Below are positions 49,351-56,869 of a stretch of DNA of 64,000 bases, piece by piece. Position numbers and translations under genes: made by a program. The notes below the pieces were generated by a model. That model was not told the origin of the DNA and searched no databases. It worked only from the letters and a program-made list of their open reading frames with translations. The stretch's first letter is position 1, and each line of letters begins with the position of its first letter. This DNA comes from Streptomyces nigra. GTDB taxonomy: Bacteria; Actinomycetota; Actinomycetes; Streptomycetales; Streptomycetaceae. The stretch covers positions 6,874,501-6,938,500 of the forward strand of contig NZ_CP029043.1 in the NCBI RefSeq assembly GCF_003074055.1, written 5' to 3'.

Positions 49351-51023
49351 GACTGCTCCAGATACCGGTGGACGAGCATGACGGCCATGGCTCCCTCTCC
49401 GACGGCGGACGCGACCCGTTTCGCGGACTCCGAGCGGGCGTCGCCCGCCACGAACACCCCGGGCACATTGGTCTCCAGGTGGTACGGCGGCCGGTCCAGC
49501 TCCCAGCCCGCCGGCGGCCGCCCGTCCTCCGTCAGGTCCGGTCCCGCCAGGATGAAGCCGCGCCGGTCGCGCAGCACCGTCCCGTCCAGCCAGTCCGTCA
49601 GCGGGGCCGCGCCGATGAACACGAACATCCACTGCGCGTCGACCCGGTCGGTCCGCCCGCTGTCCAGGTCGCGCAGCGTCAGCTGCTCCAGATGTTCGGA
49701 TCCGTGCGCCTCGTCGACGACCGTCCGGGTCCGCACCGAGATGTTCGGCGACTCCTCGATCTGCTGGATCAGGTAGTACGACATGGACGCCGCCAGCGAC
49801 TCGCCGCGCACCAGCAGCGTCACCGACTTGGCGCCCCGCGACAGATACATCGCCGCCTGCCCGGCCGAGTTGGCCCCGCCCACGATGTACACGTCCTGGC
49901 CCTGGCAGGCGGGGGCCTCCGTCAGCGCCGACCCGTAGTACACCCCGCACCCGGTGAGATCGTCGCAGCCCGGCGCCATCAGCTGCCGGTACGTGACACC
50001 CGTCGCCAGGATCACGCTGTGCGCGGAGACCGCCGACCCGTCCGAGAACCGCACCACCCGCGCCGCGCCGCACGCCTCCAGGCCCGTCACCTCGCGCGCG
50101 GTGAGGATCTCCGCGCCGAACCGCGCGGCCTGCCGCCGGGCCCGGTCGGTGAGCTGCGCGCCCGACACCCCGTCCGGGAACCCCAGATAGTTCTCGATGC
50201 GCGAGCTCTGCCCGGCCTGCCCGCCGGTCGCCGACCGCTCCACCAGCACCGTCCGCAGCCCCTCCGACGCCCCGTACACGGCCGCGCCGAGCCCCGCGGG
50301 ACCGCCGCCGATGACGACCAGGTCGTAGAAGTCGGCGGTCGGCGTGGTGGCGAGCCCGACCTTCGCGGCCAGCTCCGGAGCCTCGGGCGCCACCAGCGGG
50401 GTGCCGTCCGGGGTCACCACCAGCGGCAGCCGCTGCCCGTCCTGTTCCGCCGCCGCCAGCAGCCGCCGTCCCTCCGGGCCGTCCGCCGAGTACCAGCGGT
50501 ACGGCACCTGGTTGCGGGCCAGGAACTCCCGTACCTCCGAGGACCGCGCCGACCAGCGGTGCCCGACCACCTTGGTGCTGGGCACCGGCCGGTAGTCGCT
50601 GCGCCGCCACGCCTCCAGCAGGTCGTCGAGGACCGGGTACAGCTTCTCCTCGGGCGGGTCCCACGGCTTGAGCAGATAGTGGTCGAGGTCCACGACGTTG
50701 ATCGCGTCGATCGCCGCGCTGGTGTCGGCGTACGCGGTCAGCAGCACCCGCCGGGCCCCCGGGTACACGTCCAGGGCCTGTTCGAGGAACTCGATGCCGT
50801 TCATCTGCGGCATCCGGTAGTCGGCCAGGATCACCGCCACGAGGTCGCCGCGCAGCTTCAGCTCGCGCAGCGCCTCCAGCGCGGACTCGCCGGACTCGGC
50901 CCGCACGATCCGGTGCGCCTCGCCGTAGCGCCGGCGCAGATCACGGGCGACGGCCCGGGAGACCCCCGGGTCGTCGTCCACGGTCAGGATGACGGTCCGC
51001 GCTGCGTCGGCGGCCTGAGTCAT
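49347..51023 (-). CDS. Receiver domain-glutaredoxin-like-thioredoxin reductase-like fusion
   Basis: The 558-residue protein has three modules. A response-regulator receiver (about 10-130) has D68 in ILADYRMP and K119 in LLKPW. A thioredoxin-fold, glutaredoxin-like piece (about 150-225) reads KVVGHRWSARSSEVREFLARN, with Ser where CxxC is expected. A thioredoxin-reductase-like flavoprotein (about 232-558) has VVIGGGPAGLGAAVYG, VYIVGGANSAGQAAMYL and GVFVAGDARSESAKR. The reductase CxxC is also absent; that region reads CDDLTGCGVYYGSA. Phosphorylation may gate a flavin reaction. It is the first gene of the operon; the ATG is at 51023. Confidence 0.88.
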   Translation of the reverse strand: MTQAADAARTVILTVDDDPGVSRAVARDLRRRYGEAHRIVRAESGESALEALRELKLRGDLVAVILADYRMPQMNGIEFLEQALDVYPGARRVLLTAYADTSAAIDAINVVDLDHYLLKPWDPPEEKLYPVLDDLLEAWRRSDYRPVPSTKVVGHRWSARSSEVREFLARNQVPYRWYSADGPEGRRLLAAAEQDGQRLPLVVTPDGTPLVAPEAPELAAKVGLATTPTADFYDLVVIGGGPAGLGAAVYGASEGLRTVLVERSATGGQAGQSSRIENYLGFPDGVSGAQLTDRARRQAARFGAEILTAREVTGLEACGAARVVRFSDGSAVSAHSVILATGVTYRQLMAPGCDDLTGCGVYYGSALTEAPACQGQDVYIVGGANSAGQAAMYLSRGAKSVTLLVRGESLAASMSYYLIQQIEESPNISVRTRTVVDEAHGSEHLEQLTLRDLDSGRTDRVDAQWMFVFIGAAPLTDWLDGTVLRDRRGFILAGPDLTEDGRPPAGWELDRPPYHLETNVPGVFVAGDARSESAKRVASAVGEGAMAVMLVHRYLEQS

Positions 51024-51225
51024 ACGTCTCCCACCCCGGGCGTCGTTCTCGACGAGGCGGCGGGTGTCCACGAGGCACTGCCGCCGAGTCGACTCCCGGC
51101 CATCGTATGTTCGATCCGCGCGGTTCGCTCAGGTACGCGGCGGCCGCCCCGCCGCGCCCCGGGGGTGGAGGGGTGGTGAAGACTGGGCCTGACGGACGTC
51201 ACCACGACATCAGGAGGCAACAGCG

Positions 51226-52098
51226 ATGACGCGCCCGATCACGGCAGGGGTGGACGGATCGGAGGAGAGTCTCGCGGGGCTCGCCTGGGCCGCCCGGGAG
51301 GCGGTCCGCCGGGGGCTCGCCCTGCGCGTGGTGCACGCCTGGCGGTTCCACGAGCACGAGGCGATGGCCGACGTCGACGCGGACACGCAGGCCGGCTGGG
51401 CGCGGGAGGGGCTGGCGGAGGCCGCGCGGTCGGTCACCGAGCGGTACCCCGGGCTGGACGTCACCACCGAGGTCGTCGACGGCGGCTCCGTCGAGACGCT
51501 GCTCGCCGCCACGGCCGCCTCCGAGATGCTGGTGCTCGGCACCCGCGGCCGGGCCGCGGTCGTCGGCTTCCTGCTCGGCTCGGTCGGCCAGCAGGTCGTC
51601 GCCGAGGCGGAGCGGCCCGTCGTCCTGGTCCGGGCCGACGACCAGGCCTCGGCCGAGGTCGCCGGGCACGACATCGTCGTGGGCCAGCAGGGCGACGCGG
51701 ACGACAGCGCCGGCGCCCTGGAGTTCGCCTTCGAGACGGCGGCGGCGCGCGGCGCCACCGTGCGCGCCGTCCGGGCCTGGACGCTGCCGCCGCTGTTCGC
51801 CTACAGCCCCGGCTCCCTGAAGCTCCTCGACGAGGCCGGTGGTCTCGAGCCGTACGAGAAGAAGGCGCTGGCGGAGGCGCTGCGGCCGTGGCGGGAGCGA
51901 TTCCCGGACGTGCACGTCGTCGAGCACGTCGAGATGGGCAGCGCCGGGCAGGTGCTGCTGTCGGTCGCGGCCCGCGCCCAGCTGGTCGTCGTGGGCCGGC
52001 GCGCCCGGCGCACGGCCGTGGGCGCCAGGATCGGCTCGGTGGCGTCCGGTGTCCTGCACCACGCGCCGTGCCCGGTCGCCGTGGTGCCGCACGCCTGA
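51226..52098 (+). CDS. Universal stress protein with two Usp domains
   Basis: The 290-residue protein has two UspA-type domains. The first (about 1-145) starts PITAGVDGSEESLAGLAWAA and ends in a GSVGQQVVAEAERPVVLVR signature. The second (about 150-290) ends GSVASGVLHHAPCPVAVV. The ATP-binding G-2x-G-9x-G(S/T) pattern is present in both. Such proteins help survival in hypoxia or dormancy. AGGAGG precedes the ATG. It is divergent from the redox operon, with starts 202 bases apart, and ends one base before the convergent DUF4032 gene. Confidence 0.9.
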   Translation: MTRPITAGVDGSEESLAGLAWAAREAVRRGLALRVVHAWRFHEHEAMADVDADTQAGWAREGLAEAARSVTERYPGLDVTTEVVDGGSVETLLAATAASEMLVLGTRGRAAVVGFLLGSVGQQVVAEAERPVVLVRADDQASAEVAGHDIVVGQQGDADDSAGALEFAFETAAARGATVRAVRAWTLPPLFAYSPGSLKLLDEAGGLEPYEKKALAEALRPWRERFPDVHVVEHVEMGSAGQVLLSVAARAQLVVVGRRARRTAVGARIGSVASGVLHHAPCPVAVVPHA

Positions 52099-52099
52099 G

Positions 52100-53323
52100 T
52101 CAGTCGGCCGTGGTCGGCTGCAGCGTCTCGCGGGCCCTGGGCAGGATCGTCGTGATGTAGTCCTCGACGACCGTGTCCCAGTCCATGTCGCGCTGCGCCC
52201 GCTCCGACAGGTACCAGCGGTGCTCCAGAAGCTCGTGGTAGATCTCGGCCGGGTCCATGGCGCCGCGCAGCTCCGGCGGCACCGCCCGCACGGTCGGCCG
52301 GAACACGTCGCGCACCCAGCGGTGGGCGAGGACCTCGGGGCGGGCGCCGTCGGCGTGGTCGTCCTGGGTGGCCATCCAGCTCTCCAGGTCGTTCAGCAGC
52401 CGGCGGGCCTGGTTCTCCTCGGCGTCCAGGCCCGTCAGCCGCAGCAGCTGCCGCTGGTGGTGGCCGGCGTCGACGACCTTGGGCACGAAGGTGACCGAGG
52501 CGCCGTCGCCGGTCTGGCCGATCTGCATCTCGGCGACGTCGAAGCCGAGGTCGTTCAGCCGGCGTATCCGGCGCTCGATGTAGTGGTACTTGCCCGCCGG
52601 GTACACCGAGGTGCGGGTCAGCTCCTCCCACAGGGACCGGTAGCGGGCGCAGATCTCGGCGCCGAACTCGATCGGGTCCACGGAGGGGTGCAGCGCCCCG
52701 GACGCCTCCAGGTCCAGCAGCTCGCCGCTGATGTTGACACGGGCCAGATCCAGGTCGTAGTCGCGCTGCCCGACGCTGAGCCGCTGGTGCAGCTCGCCGG
52801 TCTCGGCGTCCACCAGATACGCCGCGTAGGCGCCGGCGTCCCGCCGGAAGAGCGTGTTGGACAGCGAGCAGTCGCCCCAGGCGAACCCGGCCAGATGGAG
52901 CCGGACCAGCAGCACGGCCAGCGCGTCCATCAGCCGGTGCATGGTGGCCGGGCGCATCGTCGTCTCGAACATCGACCGGTACGGCTGCGAGCCGCCCAGA
53001 TGCCGGGTGACCAGAACGGACTCCAGCGGGTCGCCGGCGGCGTCCGTACGGCCTGTGACCACGGCCAGCGGATCGACCGCCGGGATGCCCAACCGGTCCA
53101 GGTCACGGAGCAGTTCGTACTCCCGCAGGGCGGGGCGGTGGGCGAGCTCCTTGACGGCGATCACCTCGTCGCCGGCGCGCGCGTAGCGCACGATGTGCCG
53201 GGAGATGCCGCGCGGCAGCGGGACCAGGAGGTCCTCCGGCCACTCCTCCAGCGGCACCTGCCAGGGCAGCTCCAGCAGGAGGGCCGGGTGCTCCGGATTC
53301 GTCGCGCTGATCTGGAGTGCCAT
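52100..53323 (-). CDS. DUF4032/LPS-kinase-like protein
   Basis: The 407-residue protein has a kinase-like N-terminal lobe (VIAVKELAHRPALREYELLRDL, with Lys in a VAVK-like position) and HLAGFAWGDCSLSNTLF. The latter is a catalytic-loop-like segment where HxDxxxxN is WGDCSLSN, followed by AYLVDAETGEL for the metal-binding Asp. DUF4032 is an actinobacterial family of unknown function; the fold suggests a small-molecule or lipid kinase. It is soluble. The ATG at 53323 is not preceded by a strong ribosome site. Confidence 0.82.
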   Translation of the reverse strand: MALQISATNPEHPALLLELPWQVPLEEWPEDLLVPLPRGISRHIVRYARAGDEVIAVKELAHRPALREYELLRDLDRLGIPAVDPLAVVTGRTDAAGDPLESVLVTRHLGGSQPYRSMFETTMRPATMHRLMDALAVLLVRLHLAGFAWGDCSLSNTLFRRDAGAYAAYLVDAETGELHQRLSVGQRDYDLDLARVNISGELLDLEASGALHPSVDPIEFGAEICARYRSLWEELTRTSVYPAGKYHYIERRIRRLNDLGFDVAEMQIGQTGDGASVTFVPKVVDAGHHQRQLLRLTGLDAEENQARRLLNDLESWMATQDDHADGARPEVLAHRWVRDVFRPTVRAVPPELRGAMDPAEIYHELLEHRWYLSERAQRDMDWDTVVEDYITTILPRARETLQPTTAD

Positions 53324-53358
53324 GAGCCGTCCTCGGTCCGGTGATCGATCACCTCACC

Positions 53359-54105
53359 TTAGAGCGCCCGCTCCCGCGCCTGAAGGGCCGCGTCCCGGAC
53401 GGAACCGGTGTGGGCCGGGCCGTGGCCGGGCAGCAGGACGTCCCCGTCGAGCTTCTCGAACACGTCCAGCGAGGCCAGGGCCCGGTCCCGGTCGAGGTCG
53501 AACATCGCCGGCAGAAGCTGCGGGCCCTCGATCCGTGAGGTGGGGTGACCGGTGGCCAGGGCGTCGCCCGAGATCACGACGCCCGCCTGGGGCAGGTGGT
53601 AGGCGCTGTGGCCGTCGGTGTGGCCGGGTGTGTGCACGGGGACCGGCCTGCCGGGCAGGTCCAGCGGACCGGAGCGCGGGAACGGCTCGGGGCAGGCGAC
53701 CGGGACGTGCGCGGTGCCGCCGGAGCGCAGCGCGTGCACGGCCCACGGCAGCACACCCGGCCGCCAGCCGTTGCGCAGCACGGTCCCGACGCCGACCTGG
53801 TGCAGGAACTCCCGGCGCGCGTGCGGCACTTCGGCCTCGTGCAGATACACCGGCGTGCCGTACGTGGCGCGCAGATGCTCGGCGTTGCCCAGATGGTCGG
53901 TGTGCGCGTGCGTGATCAGGATCGCCTGGACCGCCTCCGGCGCGCTGCCCACCTCGGCGAGCGAGGCGAGGAGCGCCGCCCGGTCCCCGGGGTACCCGGT
54001 GTCGATCAGGGTGACCGCCTCTCCCTCGGTGAGGATGACCCAGTTGGTGTTGCTTCCGTGCACCAGATAGGTGCCGTCCGCGATGTGCCGTACATCCGCC
54101 CGCAT
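53359..54105 (-). CDS. MBL-fold metallo-hydrolase
   Basis: The 248-residue protein has the metal motif THAHTDH, a central HTPGHTDGHSAYHL and GDALATGHP, and a late GHGPAHTG. It is a glyoxalase II/lactonase-type hydrolase. It is separated from the DUF4032 start by 35 bases on the same strand, so the two may share a transcript. No ligand-specific feature is visible, and the substrate is unknown. Confidence 0.86.
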   Translation of the reverse strand: MRADVRHIADGTYLVHGSNTNWVILTEGEAVTLIDTGYPGDRAALLASLAEVGSAPEAVQAILITHAHTDHLGNAEHLRATYGTPVYLHEAEVPHARREFLHQVGVGTVLRNGWRPGVLPWAVHALRSGGTAHVPVACPEPFPRSGPLDLPGRPVPVHTPGHTDGHSAYHLPQAGVVISGDALATGHPTSRIEGPQLLPAMFDLDRDRALASLDVFEKLDGDVLLPGHGPAHTGSVRDAALQARERAL

Positions 54106-54154
54106 GATCGTCCCGCGTGGTGAGGTCCGTGACCGACGTGCACAGCAAAGCAGA

Positions 54155-55339
54155 TCAAGGTGACGAACCGGGCCGAGGGGCGGCGGTGCGCATGCCCAGG
54201 AGGAACCGCGTCGGCCGCGTCCGTCTCACCAGCAGCTCGTACAGGGCGAGGACCGCCACGAGGGAACCGGCCACGATCAGCGCGTACTTGACGGCGATCG
54301 GCCCCGGCAGGCCCACCACGCCGTAGGCGGCGGCGACCACCACGGGCTGGTGCAGCACATAGACCGGCAGCGCGGCCACCCCCAGATACACCAGCGCGCG
54401 CGACGGCTGCCGGGCGGTGCGGGGCCGGTCCAGCAGGCCGAGCAGGGCCAGGACCCAGCACCAGCCCGCCGCCCCGAACAGCGCCCGCGTCGCCCACGCG
54501 AAGGGGCTCGCCTCGGTGAACGGCTCGTCCAGACCGAGGAATCCGGGCGCGGTCCCGGCGAACAGGACGAGTCCGCAGACCCCCACCGGCGCGGCCAGCC
54601 GCCGCAGGGCGGCCCTCACGCGCGGGTCGTCCGCGAGCGTGAAGCCGGCCAGGAAGAACACCAGGTACGCCCAGCGGTTCCAGCCCGCGAAGCCCTCCTC
54701 CATACCGAGGAAGGCGTCGATCGCGGCGAGCGGCAGCGCCGGCAGCAGAAGCAGCGCGGGGCGGCGCTCCACCACGCTCGCCCAGCGCCCGCTCCGGGCC
54801 GCCAGCGGTGCCGCCACCGGGGCGAGCAGCAGGCTGAACGTGAGCAGCAGCACGACGAACCACAGATGCCCGGTCTCGAAGTGCTCCCCGTCGAGCACGA
54901 ACGGGAAGTCGGCCGGGTCCGGGCGGACGGTGAGGAAGCGCGGCCAGAAACGCCAGTACGGCTCGTCGTAGCCGGCGTCGGCGGCCCGCAGCCGCAGCCA
55001 CTGGGGGAGAGGGCACAGCACGAGCGTGCCGAAGACCAGGGGGACGCCGAGGCGCAGCAGCCGCTCCCGGGTGAACCGGGCGGGGCCGCGCCGCCGGATC
55101 GAGTGCCGGGAGCCGAGCCCGGCGACCAGGAACAGCATGGGCATGGCCCAGACGACCCCGAACCCGGCGAGCACGGTCACCACGTCGGTGGTGCGCGCGT
55201 TCTTGACGTAGAAGTCGTCGTCCGGGGAGAACACGAGCGCGGAGTGGAAGAGGACGAGACCGAGCACGACGCACACGCGGAGCGTGTCGAGTTCGGTGCG
55301 CCGGGACGCGGTTTCGGGCACGGGCGGCTTGGCGCTCAT
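54155..55339 (-). CDS. Acyltransferase-3-family membrane protein
   Basis: The 394-residue integral membrane protein has about ten hydrophobic helices. The opening RRTELDTLRVCVVLGLVLFHSALVF contains the family's conserved N-terminal His/Arg region. Members transfer acyl groups to sugars, lipids or antibiotics in the cell envelope. It begins at ATG 55339 and stands alone. The substrate is unknown. Confidence 0.85.
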   Translation of the reverse strand: MSAKPPVPETASRRTELDTLRVCVVLGLVLFHSALVFSPDDDFYVKNARTTDVVTVLAGFGVVWAMPMLFLVAGLGSRHSIRRRGPARFTRERLLRLGVPLVFGTLVLCPLPQWLRLRAADAGYDEPYWRFWPRFLTVRPDPADFPFVLDGEHFETGHLWFVVLLLTFSLLLAPVAAPLAARSGRWASVVERRPALLLLPALPLAAIDAFLGMEEGFAGWNRWAYLVFFLAGFTLADDPRVRAALRRLAAPVGVCGLVLFAGTAPGFLGLDEPFTEASPFAWATRALFGAAGWCWVLALLGLLDRPRTARQPSRALVYLGVAALPVYVLHQPVVVAAAYGVVGLPGPIAVKYALIVAGSLVAVLALYELLVRRTRPTRFLLGMRTAAPRPGSSP

Positions 55340-55381
55340 CCGGCCCAGTGTGGCGACCCGGCCTGCCCGCGCCCAGAGGAA

Positions 55382-55416
55382 GGGCCGCCTCCGGCACCGT
55401 CCGCCGGAGGCGGCCC
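55382..55416. terminator. Stem-loop terminator after the AlkB gene
   Basis: GGGCCGCCTCCGG (55382-55394) pairs perfectly over 13 bp with CCGGAGGCGGCCC (55404-55416), loop nine bases. It lies 36 bases beyond the AlkB stop. Confidence 0.75.
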
Positions 55417-55451
55417 CCCGTGCGTGCGCCTCGGTCGGCCGCCTCTCCGCC

Positions 55452-56081
55452 TCAGCGCACGCCGTGCGGCCGGAACTGCACGCTGATGCGCGGTCCCGTG
55501 GCCCGGGTCGTCTTGGGGACGGCGTGCTCCCAGGTCCGCTGGCAGGAGCCGCCCATCACGATGAGGTCGCCGTGCCCGAGCGGCCGGCGGACCGTCTCGC
55601 CGCCGCCGCCCGCGGGCCGCAGCAGCAGGTCCCGGGGCGCGCCCACGGACAGGATGGCGACCATGGTGTCCTGCCGGGAGCCGCGCCCGATCCGGTCCCC
55701 GTGCCAGGCGACGCTGTCGCGGCCGTCACGGTAGTGGCAGAGCCCGGCCGTGGTGAACGGCTCGCCCAGCTCCCCGGCGTAGTGCGCGGACAGCGCCTCG
55801 CGCGCCTCGTCCAGCACGGGGTGGGGGAGGGCGTCGCCGGCGCCGTAGAAGCAGAGCAGCCGGGGCACGTCGACGACCTGGTCGTACATGGTGCGCCGCT
55901 CGGCGCGCCAGGGGACGTCGGCGGCCAGCCGCTCGAAGAGGGCGTCCGCCCCGCCGAGCCAGCCGGGCAGGACGTCGATCCAGGCGCCGTGGGTGAGCCG
56001 GGTGCGGCGGATCCCTTCGAGGGAGCCGAGCCGCAGCTCGTCGGTCTGATCGAACAGGGAGCCCTGGAGATGCGTGGCCAT
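55452..56081 (-). CDS. AlkB-like 2-oxoglutarate/iron dioxygenase
   Basis: The 209-residue protein is an AlkB-type oxidative DNA/RNA demethylase. The iron ligands are visible in WHGDRIGRGSRQ (HxD) and WEHAVPK (late His). The 2-oxoglutarate Arg is in RISVQFR. A TYR-type substrate lid segment, CHYRDGRDSVAW, precedes the HxD. It repairs 1-methyladenine and 3-methylcytosine. The ATG at 56081 is used; a frame reading further upstream crosses the TetR operators. It is divergent from the TetR gene. Confidence 0.87.
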   Translation of the reverse strand: MATHLQGSLFDQTDELRLGSLEGIRRTRLTHGAWIDVLPGWLGGADALFERLAADVPWRAERRTMYDQVVDVPRLLCFYGAGDALPHPVLDEAREALSAHYAGELGEPFTTAGLCHYRDGRDSVAWHGDRIGRGSRQDTMVAILSVGAPRDLLLRPAGGGGETVRRPLGHGDLIVMGGSCQRTWEHAVPKTTRATGPRISVQFRPHGVR

Positions 56082-56163
56082 GGATCCAGCGTAACCCCTT
56101 AATCGAAAATCTGTTCCTATAGCGCGGTCGCTCTTTCTCCGCGACGGCTTCGCACCCCTGTTG

Positions 56164-56196
56164 GATACGTTGGTGTATCGGATACATTCCCGTATC
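56164..56196. promoter_or_regulatory. Two tandem 16-bp TetR operators
   Basis: Two copies of GATAC-N6-GTATC stand at 56164-56179 and 56181-56196, 17 bp apart. Arms are perfect in both. They end 16 bases before the TetR start codon, and the AlkB gene starts about 83 bases away on the other side. A pair of repressor dimers could bind side by side. Confidence 0.8.
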
Positions 56197-56211
56197 GAAC
56201 GGAGGTCCGGC

Positions 56212-56853
56212 ATGGGTGTGGGGGAGACGACGAGGCGCGTCACCAGACGCCGTGTCCGCACCCGGGCCAACCTGCTCGACGCCGCGTTCGCCGTGTTCGC
56301 CGCCAAGGGGTTCGGACACGTCTCCATCGAGGAGGTCTGTGAGGCCGCCGGCTACAGCAGAGGCGCCTTCTACTCCAACTTCGACAGCCTCGACGAGCTG
56401 TTCTTCGCCCTGTACCGGCAGCGCGCCGACCTCATCGCCGACCAGGTCGCCGGGGCGCTCGCCGTCGACGGCCCCGGCCTCGACGTCCCCGCCGCCGTGG
56501 ACCGGGTCACCGAGGTGCTGCTCCTGGACCGGGACTGGCTGCTGGTCAAGACGGACTTCCTGGTGCACGCCGCCCGGGACCCCGCCGTCGCCGCCACCCT
56601 GCTCGAACACCGCGCCCGGCTGCGCGCCGCGATCGCCGACCGGCTCGCCCGCGCCCGCGGCCATACCGCACTGCCCGCCGTGCTCGGCGGCACCGACGGC
56701 GCCGCCCACGCCGTCGTCGCCGCGTACGACGGCGTCACGACCCAGCTGCTGCTGGACCGCGACATCGAGCACGCCCGCGCCTGGCTGGGCCGGCTGCTCA
56801 CCGCGCTGCTGACCGACGGCAGCGACACCACCGGACAGCGCACCACCGCCTAG
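56212..56853 (+). CDS. TetR-family transcriptional regulator
   Basis: The 213-residue protein has a TetR helix-turn-helix (AFAVFAAKGFGHVSIEEVCEAAGYSRGAFYSNF, shown only in part) and a helical ligand domain (about 70-205). The N terminus is very basic (TTRRVTRRRVRTR). The ATG at 56212 has GGAGG seven bases upstream. Two perfect palindromes lie just upstream, as expected for autorepression. The next gene, a FAD-binding dehydrogenase, begins 16 bases after its stop, so the two form an operon and the repressor probably responds to that enzyme's substrate. Confidence 0.88.
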   Translation: MGVGETTRRVTRRRVRTRANLLDAAFAVFAAKGFGHVSIEEVCEAAGYSRGAFYSNFDSLDELFFALYRQRADLIADQVAGALAVDGPGLDVPAAVDRVTEVLLLDRDWLLVKTDFLVHAARDPAVAATLLEHRARLRAAIADRLARARGHTALPAVLGGTDGAAHAVVAAYDGVTTQLLLDRDIEHARAWLGRLLTALLTDGSDTTGQRTTA

Positions 56854-56869
56854 GGAAGGGACGGTCGCC

